A stretch of DNA of 64,000 bases, from assembly GCA_954871525.1 (NCBI GenBank), contig OX940869.1, forward strand, positions 11,059,001 to 11,123,000, written 5' to 3'. Under the pieces are notes generated by a model that had not been told where the DNA came from, did no database searches, and was given only the letters and a program-made list of their open reading frames with translations. Source of the stretch: Parietaria judaica. Its lineage: Eukaryota; Streptophyta; Magnoliopsida; Rosales; Urticaceae. Positions 41,450 through 52,009 of the stretch are shown piece after piece. Position 1 is the stretch's first letter. Each line of letters begins with the position of its first letter. The position numbers and the translations under genes were made by a program.

Positions 41450-41870
41450 AAATTACCAGCTATGCGCCGAGGACCCTGCCGGGTACATAACAGGCAAACC
41501 TTGCCAGGAACACAATAGGCATTTCCGACTATGCGCCAACCAAAGACCATTCGCTAGGTACCCATACGGCTACTGTCTACGGACAACCCACTCATGGTTA
41601 CGCGCCAACCACAAACCCTCGCCAGGTCCCAATACGGCTACACTCATTCCGGCTACGCGCCAGCCGAAGACCATTCGCCAGGTACCCATACAGCTACTGT
41701 CTACGGACAACTCACTCATGGTTACGCACCAACCACACTCGTCAGATTAGCTACCCGGCGAGAACACTCATTGTCTACACACAACTACTATCTACGGACA
41801 ACCCACTTTCTACGGACAACTACTATCTACGGACAACCTATACTACTTGCAGGTCAAAAACGAGTGCCGA
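41450..41870 (+). repeat. Tandem repeats with ACGGACAAC and TACGCGCCA motifs
   Basis: Degenerate units such as GGTTACGCGCCAACCA, CATTCGCCAGGTACCCATAC and CTACTGTCTACGGACAACTC recur between about 41470 and 41840. They lie in the non-coding part after the RNase H-like remnant, the same position as the 52-bp repeats of element 2, though the unit differs. Confidence 0.6.
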
Positions 41871-42106
41871 GCCTATAATCGCAGCGGAGTGCACTCCCAA
41901 GACCGCTACAACGCGCCACGACACGCACACTCGACAGGCAAAGGTATGAACAAAACTCAAAGTTCAAATTATACTAAATTCTTAAATGTCATAAAACAGG
42001 TACGCAACAAAAAGGAGAAACATGCCAAACGAGCAACAAAGGCAATGAGTAAGGCTAAACAAAGCCCGAAATGTCTAGAAATCATAAAAGGCCAAGAAAA
42101 GAGAAA

Positions 42107-42938
42107 CTAATCTCTGGGAAGCACCAAGTTGAGCGGCTCCACATCGCGAACGGAGTCCGGAGCACCAAGGACGTCAAGGAACCTGAAGGAAAGAGCAAGA
42201 TGACCATTCTCCTGAAGATGCCACCTGGCAATCAGCGAAGCCCGACCAGTACACCTCGTCGGAAGCTGCGTGCCATGTCGCCTCTATCTCAACTAGACTT
42301 GCGTCAGCATCCGCCTTTAGCTCAGCATGGGAAAAAGCAGCCTCGAAGACATCATTCTGAAGACACTCGATCCGGGAGTCACGCCTCGCCAAGGAAGCCT
42401 TCAAACCAGCGACCCGGTTCTTCGCCACACGAAGCTCATCTTCAACGGCTCGACGACCCTCGTGCATGCCACCAGCCCTGGATCTTGACCTCGAGCCTCG
42501 CCTTGGTCACATCGCCCTGCAGCGCATCACGCTCAGCAACGATCTTCTTCAAGACACCTTTTAAAGACGTACACAGGGTATTGGAAGCTTTAAGACGACG
42601 AGCCACCTCCGCCGATGAAATCAAGGCCTATAAGACAAACGACGGGCATAAGGAATAGCAATACGACGAAGTAAGCAGAAATGCCGAAAAGTACGTACCC
42701 TCGCCTGACAGAAGGAATCCTCGACGACCAAAGCCGAATCCGGAGCGCCCACCACCGACAAAAACGCTCGAGGACGAAGACTGGCCACACTCTTCACGCA
42801 GAGACGCTTGAGGCTCGCTGCACGCTCGACGCTCGACGAATCGCCAGACTCAGGAACCTCGCCAGACGGAGGAATGGCAGCAGGAGCAGGCACGTCACGG
42901 CGGGAATCGCCCGCCAAGGCCACAGGCGGAGATGACAT
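42107..42938 (-). pseudogene. Antisense ORF of gypsy element 1, coiled-coil type, frameshifted
   Basis: On the strand opposite to gag, a frame starts MSSPPVALAGDSRR at 42938 and reaches a good donor (GCGAGG|GTACGT, about 42690). After the acceptor TTATAG|GCC it continues as LISSAEVARRLKASN, a leucine-rich coiled coil. A one-base frameshift at about 42470 moves the coiled coil (ELRVAKNRVAGLKASLARRD) to another frame. The shared stop CCCAGAGATTAG at 42107-42109 is also the end of the antisense ORF in element 2. Tat-lineage gypsy elements are known to carry extra, sometimes antisense, ORFs of unknown function. Confidence 0.6.
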
Positions 42939-42970
42939 CCCACCAAGAACAGCGCTACGTTGACGAACCT

Positions 42971-43342
42971 GACGAGAAGAATCCCCAGTGATATGACGAT
43001 ATCTCCATACATATTTATAATTGTTGGTGGTTATACTATCATGTATGATATGGTTACACTTACACCCCAAAATATATATAAGAAATATCTCACAAAATAT
43101 ATGAATAATACGTCAAATTTAATGGCATTTTGCTCGGTTTCTACCCTATAAATACCACAAAAAATCCCCCCCCCCCCCTTTTTTTTTTTCACACCAAATC
43201 AAAGCATCCGTTGTCTCTTTACACCAAGGCCAAAAAAAAAAAAAAAAAAAAAAACCTTTCATCTATTTCTTTACTTCATATGTAATTAACCCTACTCGTC
43301 CCTAACTAGGGTTTATAAGCAAAGACACAAACAGCTGCAAAC
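42971..43342. promoter_or_regulatory. Lipoxygenase 5' flank with TATA box and poly-C tract
   Basis: A TATA motif CTATAAATACC lies at 43145-43155, about 190 bases upstream of the lipoxygenase ATG. A run of about 12 C followed by T at about 43168-43188 and an A23 run near 43231 are unusual homopolymers in the presumed 5' UTR. Gypsy element 1 ends only about 170 bases upstream of the TATA motif, so most of the original promoter has been displaced. Confidence 0.55.
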
Positions 43343-44148
43343 ATGAGTCTAGGTGGTATCGGCGACGGGATCATTGGAAGGAAGATCCGAGGAACGGTTG
43401 TGCTAATAAAGAAAAGCGTCTTGGACTTCAACGATCTTGGTGTGTCCCTTGACCACCACGTGAACGGGTTCCTCGACCTAGGAGTCTCTTTCCAGCTCAT
43501 TAGTGCAGTTCATGCTGAGTTCGGTAATAACGCAACGACAATCCATCTATAAAGTTATGTTGTAAAATAAATTATTTACAGAGTAAAGAAACCCACGATC
43601 TTATAAACTTAACTAATACGTGTAAGTTTGTTTTTCTAACGTGAGATCTTCTAACATCTTGTCTTAAATCATGACTTTTTCTCTCATTTGTTTGTCGGAT
43701 TCTTTTTAATTTAAATTTGGTGCTCGTTTCAACTCTATACTAAGTAATATTGCTAATTAACCATCATATATATTTAAAAATTAATTAATAATGGAGGGAG
43801 TTATCTTTATAAATACCATATTACTATCTTTCTATTTTGGTGTGGAGAACTTAAAATATATTAATGTTTATATTGCATTGGTAATGTTATATATATAGAG
43901 GACTTTCAATCACTATGTTTTAATATTAAATATATAATTGAACCTCGTTAAATTAATACTTGATAAACAATTTTTTTGTTTAAATTATATTTTTTGTTTG
44001 GTCATGTCTTCTGACTATCGTGCATACTTGATAATTTAATAATTATCTAGATAATATAATAAACATTATAGTCTCCACATTATTAATTCATCAAAATTAT
44101 ATATTGTATAAAGGTTTCATTCTATGGGGTTATATTGTTGGTTCCAAT

Positions 44149-44440
44149 GAAATAGATCTGCAACCAAAGAATAATGAAGAACAAGAAACAAAGAGAAAAA
44201 AGAAAAGTTTGGGAGAATTTTCTTTGATTAATGCCGAATAGTGAAAATTGCAATAATGAAGTTACATTCTAAAGTCACTAAGACTTGTATTTATAGATAA
44301 ACAAGAAAGCTAAACCCTAGCTAAACTTTCTAAAATAAACCCAATCAAATCTTTACAATTCACACGTTTCCTAAAAGATCAAATCAAATCAATAAGCCGA
44401 ATCGTATCTCCAAACTTGCTCCTCAAGTTTGGCACCTTCC
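44149..44440 (-). mobile_element. Possible copia LTR fragment in lipoxygenase intron 1
   Basis: The segment begins TGTTGGTTCCAATGAAATAG, and read on the minus strand it would end in GGAACCAACA. The copia LTR at 63031 has the same terminal bases. A TATA-like GTATTTATAG lies near 44286. The other end is unclear because it runs into the minisatellite at 44450. Confidence 0.4.
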
Positions 44441-44449
44441 TGGAATAGC

Positions 44450-44700
44450 TCTTGTTGACTTCTGGCATTTCCCGTTTCTACTCGGGAGAATCCTGCTAGG
44501 TCCTCTTCTGCTAGGGAACATTTATGCTCCCCTCATCTTTGCTAGGGACATCTCTGGTAGGAACATTCCTGGTCGGGTCCCTTCCTGCTAGGTTAAATCT
44601 CTGGTCGGACCTATCTCTGGTGGGGGAATTCCTGATAGGGAGGTTTCTGCCCGGGGACATTTCTACGCGCGAGATTTCTGCTAGAGGTTGAGACAAGTCA
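44450..44700. repeat. Minisatellite of GGGAACATTCCTGCTA-like units
   Basis: Degenerate units of about 15-17 bases, such as CCTGCTAGG, CTGGTCGG and TCTGCTAGG preceded by GGGA and CATT, recur through this stretch. On the minus strand they give a repeated Arg/Asn/Pro/Thr-rich frame (RNLPIRNSPTRDRSDQ). It lies within lipoxygenase intron 1, and I regard the frame as a by-product. Confidence 0.55.
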
Positions 44701-44947
44701 GGCTTAAACTCACATATATCTCGGAACTAGGTCTTAGCTTAATATCGTAAAATTTTCTTCAGATATATATATATATATATTTAAAATATTTTTATCATCC
44801 TAAACTGTTAGTATTTTTTTGGATCATTTTCAGAAATCATGGTGATCTCGATCGGATAAACTGAGTGTACGTCTTGAGTGATCATATTATATTTCCTAAT
44901 TATAAAAAGGGTCTCGATTATATTACAATATAAAGAGAAAGAAACTA

Positions 44948-45257
44948 TAATATAAGGGAAACTTCATAAAATAACCCTCAATACACCAAAAATTCTATTA
45001 CTAACCTTCGAGTTTTCATAATTCTCAAAATAACCTTTTTAAATTTTATGTACCAAAATACCCATAATATTGTCCATTTTTCAAGACCATATATGTCCAT
45101 TTTTCAGGATTAATACGTCTTGAAAAATGGACAGTATTAGACATATTTTAGTATTTTGATATTTGAAAAGGTTGTTTTGAGAATTATGAAAACTTAAGGG
45201 TTAATAATAGAGTTTGTAGTGTATTGAGGATTATTTTATGAATTTTTTCTAATATAA
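44948..45257. mobile_element. Foldback MITE, GGGAAACTTCA family (second copy)
   Basis: The element 44956-45249 (294 bp) starts GGGAAACTTCATAAAATAAC, and its right arm is the near-complement ending TTATTTTATGAATTTTTTC. The arms are about 80 bases. A perfect 8-bp TSD TAATATAA lies at 44948-44955 and 45250-45257. It shares its terminus with the element at 4076-4363. Confidence 0.8.
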
Positions 45258-46883
45258 TAGGTATAAAAATAAAAAAATAAAAATAGTTATGTCATCTATA
45301 TTAGATAATATTAATATATAATACTAACACCAACTTGTCTTATCAACCTAAAAACTCCCATGACTATTTAGTTTAGTTATAATAATTAAAAGATATACAT
45401 ATATGTATATATAACTTACCAAATGCATGTAAATAAAATAAAAATAAATATAACCATATAGCAAAGTTAAATTCCTTTAGTCATTTATTTGTAACAAACC
45501 AAACAATTAACTTTATCATATGATACATAGGTAAGTATGCAATATAAAATGAAAAAAAAAAAGCACTTATATTTATTTTATAAATGATGATTGCATATTT
45601 AAATAATTTATGCTCAAAACAAAAGCGAGTCATTCTCAACGAAAGAAGTATTAACTAAGCTATATACACTTTTAACAAAAGGATTTCAACATTTAAGCTA
45701 TTAATATAGGAAAATAATTTTCTCAACAAAAAAACAAGCAAAAATAAAATAAAATAATAAACAATATAATTAAAAGTTCTCAATTTTTTTTTTTGTTGTA
45801 TGTTATTAATTTTTAGCACACGCTTGCTCACTTTGGATCCCTTTATGTTACATTTGTGTTTAAATAAAAATATAAATAAAAATATCTTAGGACAAATTTT
45901 GTGTTGATCATTTCTATTTATAAAAACCCTAAACCATATATGAAATTAAGGTAGGGTTCTTTTGAGTTTTTTATTTTTATTTAGTGTTCGTATATTAAAT
46001 CTTTTTAAATCATTTTAAGAATTTGTTTTGAAAAGACAATTGGTTTCATTCTTAAATTAAATTGAAGAGAGAAATGAAAAGATATCAATAAATGTAAGAA
46101 GACTAGAGATAAATCATAAAAATAGATGAGTTGAAATCACCAATTTAGTGTTTTTTTTTCCTTTGTAAAAGATTCAAAATGGAAAAGATAATTGTAAAAA
46201 TATTTTATTAAAATAACCAAACGAACACCTTTTATGTTTTTATTTGCTACTTTTTTAAAATGAAAAAGAAAATCATTTTTGAAAACGTAAACGAAAGCTA
46301 AGTCTTTGATTATTTGATCGGAAAACAATCTAACTTTTCTACAACAAAATCTCGTTAAATTAATACTCAATAAAGTAATAACTTCAATTAAATTATCCTG
46401 ACTATGAAGAACGCTATTATATTAATACTCGATATGTAAATTGAATTTGATAATGTAATAAAATTCTCTAGGATCCCCACAGTATATTATATATGAAAAT
46501 TTATTAGTATAGCAAAATATTTCAACAAATAAATTTACTTATCATAAACTTCCTCAAATTTCGAAAGCTTTACAGTAAATCAATAACAAAATTAGCAATA
46601 ATATATATTATATACTGTTTAAATCCCGGTGGTTTATATTTATAATTTAAATTCAATAGTTGCGAAGAGAGGAAAAAAAAAACACGACCGGAACGCAATT
46701 AACTATTTTTGTTAAATTTATTTGATTATAACTAATTTATCTTAGTTTTAGCTTTCCAAGAGTCTGTTCATGTTACAAGAAATTCAGGTTTTTAACAAAA
46801 ATGACAACAACAAAAAATACCAAAAGTCTGATTCCCGGTCTCAATTAGTTATTCAATAATGTACTTTGAACGTACTCATGCAG
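45258..46883. other. AT-rich part of lipoxygenase intron 1
   Basis: No gene, repeat family or clear element was recognised in this stretch. It is strongly AT-rich, as normal for plant introns. Confidence 0.5.
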
Positions 46884-47173
46884 GGAACGCGCAGAAAGGG
46901 AAAGTTGGGAAGAAGGCGTACTTGGAGTATTGGATCACGACGCTGCCTTCGCTAACAGAAGGCGAGTCAACATTTGGTGTGACTTTCGACTATGAGAAGG
47001 CCATCGGGCTCCCTCACGCCGTCATTGTCTCCAACAACCACAGCCTCGAGTTCTTCCTCAAGAACATCACTCTCGAAGATTTCCCCGGCGAGGGCATCAT
47101 CTGATTCGATTGCAACTCCTGGCTCTACCCTCAGTACAATTATAAATACGACCGCATTTTCTTCACCAACAAG

Positions 47174-48059
47174 GTAACCATCCCTCTATGTATGTATGTA
47201 TGTATGAGGAAGAAATTTATAAGCTCTCGAAAATTAATATTTTATTTTGGTCACTAACCAATTTCTAATTTTGATTTCAAATACTTTCAATATGCTTTCC
47301 TAAATCGTGTTTGTTACCAGGTAGATGTCTGTCGTCTCGAAGACCACTGTAAATTTAATGAAATAAAACATAAAACAACTCTTTAGTGTTCTTGTATTTT
47401 TTTTCTCTTTAAAATACCACTGAAAATATAACTATAATAGTGACCTTACTTTTCTGTGTTAATATGATAATGTTAATTCATATAATTAAGTTATTAAAAT
47501 AATTTATATTATATTATATTATTACAAGAAAATGTAATAATATCAATTAAATGATTACTTAAATTATTTATGTTCTTAAATGGTAGCTTAATTACTACGA
47601 TATAAACTATGTAGTATGTAATTACTACAAACTGTTTATATTAATAGATGTATAATTTAATCAATTCAAATTAAATATATTTTCGTACTAATGTAATCTC
47701 ATTACTTAATTTAATTTTTATTCCAAATCAAATACAGATTATAAAAACTTAACCAAATAGTGTCTCAAAACTTTCACTCCCAAAGTGAGTTGCTAGACTG
47801 ACTAGACTAGACTCTCGTAGTGGCCCTTTCCCAAGCTATAAAACCAGTTTCTCACCACACTTTATAATAAGGAAAAATTACGGTAAAAATACCCAACCTT
47901 TGGTCAATGTGCCTCCTGTGTACCCAACTTTTAAAATTGGCGGCAAAATTACCCAACGTGCGTTGACCATGACTTTGGCATGAAAATGTTAACTTTTCCG
48001 TTAACATCCCCCGTTTGCCGTTAGCGGCAAAAATACCCAAACTTTTTTTTTTTTGAAAT
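47174..48059. other. Lipoxygenase intron 2 remnant with half foldback MITE
   Basis: After the exon 2 donor the sequence is AT-rich. A half MITE of the GGGTTAATGACGG type (GGTAAAAATACCCAACCTTT) lies at about 47873-48040 without its opposite arm. A TATG tetranucleotide tract lies at about 47186-47205. Confidence 0.5.
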
Positions 48060-49462
48060 TTTTTTAATTTATATATTTTTTTTCTTTACTTGATTAGTGA
48101 TAATTACTTGAATTCCAAATACATGTAATAACACAAAAGTTAATCAAAACATCAATTGATTTCATAATGTGCTTGTATAAGCTAAATTTGCTGATAAAAA
48201 TCTTATTATTATCAGAAATTTTAAACATAGCATTACCCAAAAGTCGATCATGATATCAATTATGATAATTTTAATTTTTTTATTTACTTGATATGTGATT
48301 TAATTTCATAGTTTACCGAATCGATCACAAACTTAGAAATTCTCTAAATTACAAACCGTACGTCGAAACGACTCGGTTCCAAAAGCAAAGTTTATTAGAA
48401 TTTAATTTCCAACAACTTTCATGTTGACAGAAAATCCAAATTCTACTTTTGCCACGCTACTGATAAAACTATCTGATGTCTGTCACAGACTTCAGTTTTA
48501 TGAGTCTTGCCAAATGATCTTAAAAACATTTCAAATTTTTTTTATCATGTACGTATCATCCGTTACGGAGCTATCCTGGGGATCATGGACCCGTATCACT
48601 TAAGCTCCAACAAACTGCTAGGGTGTTCGTCAAACCTCGGTGTTATTCCACTATAAACCCGAGGCTGCACTCTTTAGTGATACAATATATATTATTCCCT
48701 TAATTACAGCAGGGTGTCCATTGATACAATCAAATTTGGGTTATTGATCTTTCAGTTGATGATCCACACACGAGGAGGCGGTTTCTACCGTTATGCCCCT
48801 CATTGCATTTTCATCCTTCACTCAGTCAGTAATATTATGAGTAACCCACTTATGATTTCGATTCATAAGTTGCGCACGGGTACCTCTCACTTCTCACCAC
48901 TGACAATCAAGGGAATCATCATGACTCTGAATAGAGCTTTGTGATGTCCATGTCTATAACCAAGCTACCCTTACTGCTGACTATCATGTTCCCAAAATAA
49001 TAGTGTCGGGAACAATGGTAATATATTGTGTTCTTTAACGGTTAAATCAAAGAACAATCAAGCCAGCTGCTCGGACTCAAGATCACTCAGGACTTAGATC
49101 GAATATCCATTTGATCATCTACTAGTGACTCAACTCGAAGTTATCAGTGACGGTCTTATATGATAACTAATTCCGGAGTTTAAGTCAGGTCCAGTCCAGT
49201 ATGAAGACACTTCATACTTAATGCTTCAAGTGAGTGTGACACACACAAAATCCAGAATAGGATTGTCACTTAGTCACATTAACGACCTTATACGATTAAT
49301 GGGCTCCCACCCAGTTAATCAGGTCACAGACATTTTAAGTTAATTTATTATGATTATTAATTCTTCCTCACATTGACTCTGTTGTGATAATAATACATAA
49401 TTGCATCCTTTATGAACTAAGGATCAAACATTCTATTTTACTCTACCAGAAACTATAATAAG
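48060..49462 (-). mobile_element. Distal part of a copia 3' LTR interrupted by gypsy element 2
   Basis: This stretch and 58984-59081 read as one sequence once gypsy element 2 and one ATAAG copy are removed. At 59081 the minus strand starts TGTTGGACATGTGTGTCC right after a polypurine tract ACAAGTGGGAGAT, the classic 3' LTR border of copia elements. How much of 48060-49462 is LTR is uncertain, because the far end is not identifiable. Confidence 0.55.
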
Positions 49463-51104
49463 TGTTAATGCGTAAAAATGGCTTTAACTTAGAGTCGGAT
49501 CCAAGGTTCGCGTCCCGAGATTGGCCCGCTAAACACAAGGATGATTGAATGCTGAGTCAACGCAGGTTGACTGTTGATCGTCAAAGTTGGAGGCGATTCC
49601 GTCGTCTTGGATGAGTCTCCGGGCTGTCGTTGACGATCCTCGACGAACCTCCTTGGTGGTGGCAAAGTCCGGTTCACGGCGAAGCTCCTCGTCCGGGCGG
49701 ATTCCTTGTCTTGGCGATGTCCTCTTCTGGGCGAACTCCGGTCTTGATGAAGCTCCGTGCTAATCTTGATGATTATTTGTGCTTTTCCTTCCTTGGCGAG
49801 CTCCTATGGCGAGGGAGGACCTGCAAAAAAGGGTAGAATGGGCCCGTGCCCCGTCGCTTATGGTTGGGCGAGGCTACCTACGTATCCCAGTTTAAGAGAA
49901 TCAGGTCCCACGTAGTTCAGGGTTAGGGATAAACGGCGGGTGAATGACGATGTGGATTGACTCGTTGGAAGTGCCGTTGTTGGCGGCGCGGGGGTGACCC
50001 TTGGCCTGTTGGCTGGGTATTACTGGCGTGATGTGTTCTTCATCGACCTCGTTGGTGTTGGCGAAGGCCTTAACCTAACGAGGGATGCTCCTTGTCGACC
50101 TTGTCGGGGTAGGTGGCCTCGTGTAACAAGGGGCCTTATCCCGACGAGGGAAGCTCCTTGTCGACCTTGTCGAGGTAGGTGGCCTAGCGTATCGAGGGGC
50201 CTTATCTCGACAAGGGATGCTCCATCCTTTGTCGACGTCACAGGTGTCGGCGTACTCGACCACCTAGCAAGGGACGCCTTTGCTGACTCGTCGAACAACT
50301 TCTCTTCTTCGAGACTAAGACTCTTCTTCTAGAACGATCTCAGCTCTTATTCACGTCCTTCCTCCTATAGGAGTGGACGAATTTTTAGAGAGAGAAAGCT
50401 AGAGAGAGATGCTATGAGCAAGTTTTGAGTGAGTGTGGAAATGAGGGGGAGAAGGCTCCTATTTATAGGAAAACCAACTCCCTGAATTGCACTTCATAGG
50501 GGCCTGCAAATTCCCTGATAACTGCACCTTCAGGTGTCTGCGAATTCCCTGAATATTGCACCTCCAGGGGCTTCAAGTTTCTCCTCTGCGGAAGGGGTCG
50601 TCGGTGCTTCTTGATTCGTCTTCGATGTCTTCGGGTTGTCCGCGAGTCCGCTTGTTGTGTTCGGGGAAACCCGGAGGATTTCCCGGAGATCTTCGCAGCC
50701 TCGTATCTCCTCGTCGTGTGAAATGATTACAAGTTACGCCCTCGTCAAGTTATGACGAGGGGGCTCGTCGCCTTGTCGCCTCGTCGGCTTGTCGCCTCGT
50801 CGCCTCGTCGGCTTGTCGCCTCATCGGCTTGTCGCCTCGTCGGCTTGTCGCCTCGTCGGATTGTTGCCTCGTCGGCTTGTCGCCTCGTCGCCTCGTCGCC
50901 TCATCGCCTCGTCGGCTTGTCGCCTCTTCGCCTCGCCGGCTTTTGGACCCCGGGTCTCGCCAATGTCTTAGTTCTTCGGTCCCGGGCTTTTGGCGTTGGT
51001 GATGGGCCTTGACTTACCATGACAGGCTTTGAATTTTCTTAACGGGCTTTGACCTTTGCCAAAGGGGGCCCAATTTTTATATGTTACGAAAAATGCACAT
51101 AACA
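49463..51104 (-). repeat. 3' LTR of gypsy element 2
   Basis: The 1642-bp LTR matches the one at 57395-58983. It contains a TATA box (CCTATAAATAGG on the minus strand, near 50457-50468) and a short tandem tract of CCTCGTCGGCTTGTCG units at about 50755-50945. That tract is longer here than in the 5' LTR and explains most of the length difference. Confidence 0.9.
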
Positions 51105-51118
51105 TTAACCCCCCAGTT
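51105..51118 (-). promoter_or_regulatory. Polypurine tract of gypsy element 2
   Basis: On the minus strand AAACTGGGGGGTTAA directly precedes the 3' LTR. A G-rich purine run at this place primes plus-strand DNA synthesis in LTR retrotransposons. Confidence 0.7.
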
Positions 51119-52009
51119 TCTTGGGTAATTGTATTGCGCGAGAAACTTTTTCTTTTAAAACTTAAGGCAACTTGTGTTATTTGGCGAGGATCCGGGTTTT
51201 TAGAGATTTTTTTCTCCTCTCCGTCCTCCCAAGGAACTGCAAATTTCCTTTAACTGGGTGTTTGTAAAATATTTTCGAAATTATTCACATAATGAGCGTA
51301 AAATTAATTTGAGCATAGTCAATGACATAAGCAAATTAATTAAATAACTCACAAGTCACTTTTTATGATTTTATTCGATTTTTGGATTTTTGGAGGTTCA
51401 TAGGCACATTTTGTAAAATAAAGGCCTTTTAAATTAATTTTGAACTCCGTAAATAAATCCAATAAATAAATAAATAAAATCAAGTGACATAATAAATTTG
51501 AAAGTAAATAAATATATTGAAGATAAGAATTTCGCGTTAAGCTTGAAACTTAATAAAGTTCCTTACTTATTGCGCAATTTTGTACTTGTAATAAATACCG
51601 TAAATAATTAAATAATTCATGAAAACCCGGGAAAATAATTTTAATTTGGTTTTCATGTTTGAAAATTAAAAATGAAACTTTATAAAATTCCAAAATTTAA
51701 TTTCCAAGGCTTTTTGAATAACCTTTGAAAATAGCCTTTCTCACTTAAAAACGTATAAAAGTTAATTTTTGATCGTTTTGATCATTTAAAATTTAAACAT
51801 CGGCTTTATGGGCCTAGTTTATGCGATTTTTGGGCTGCATAGGCTTTAAGAATTCGAATTTTATTTAAAAAAGGGAAGGTGAGATTAGGGTAGAATATTA
51901 CCTCATAAATACCTTGTAGGGTATAAGACAACTTTCTCATTCTCTTCCTCTTCTCCAATTCGCGATTTTCATTCTCCGGGAAGCTTCGACGGCTGCATTT
52001 CCACTGCTT
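51119..52009. other. Non-coding internal region of gypsy element 2
   Basis: This AT-rich region lies between the polypurine tract and the antisense ORF. A TATA-like CATAAATACC at about 51904 and a CT-rich stretch at about 51938-51956 precede the plus-strand ORF and might serve as its promoter. Confidence 0.4.

Larger units (their letters stand above)
36099..42970 (+). mobile_element. Gypsy element 1: non-autonomous Tat-like retrotransposon, 3' truncated
   Basis: A 5' LTR (36099-37608) is followed by a primer-site-like GTTTAGCGCTAGAATGAGG and broken gag, protease-like and RNase H-like regions. A repeat tract and an antisense reading frame come next. The sequence stops matching the family near 42970, with no 3' LTR and no polypurine tract before the lipoxygenase promoter. 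I could not recognise reverse transcriptase or integrase. It is clearly related to gypsy element 2 (49463-58983), which lies in the opposite orientation. Confidence 0.82.
43343..47173 (+). pseudogene. 9-lipoxygenase pseudogene, 5' part (exons 1-2)
   Basis: Exon 1 (43343-43523) encodes KIRGTVVLIKKSVLDFNDLG and FQLISAVHAEF. Exon 2 (46884-47173) encodes [20 protein letters not shown] through YKYDRIFFTNK. Together they form the PLAT/LH2 beta-barrel domain of plant 9-lipoxygenases, joined correctly in phase 1 over a 3360-bp intron. An in-frame TGA at 47102-47104 (GEGII-stop-FDCNSW, where the family has GxGxVxFxCNSW) ends the protein at about residue 134. After a normal donor at 47174 no following exon is found until 63.49 kb. 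The catalytic domain is absent from this part. The whole gene would oxygenate linoleic/linolenic acid, but here it is dead. Confidence 0.88.

Noticed and set aside
41450..41870. Possible CRISPR-like repeat array
   Set aside because: Units are degenerate, spacers are not unique, and the context is a plant retrotransposon.
44511..44696. 61-residue Arg/Pro-rich frame
   Set aside because: It lies in a short-unit minisatellite within a lipoxygenase intron.
50752..51012. Frames of RRLVASS repeats
   Set aside because: They are translations of the CGTCGGCTTGTCGC minisatellite in the LTR.
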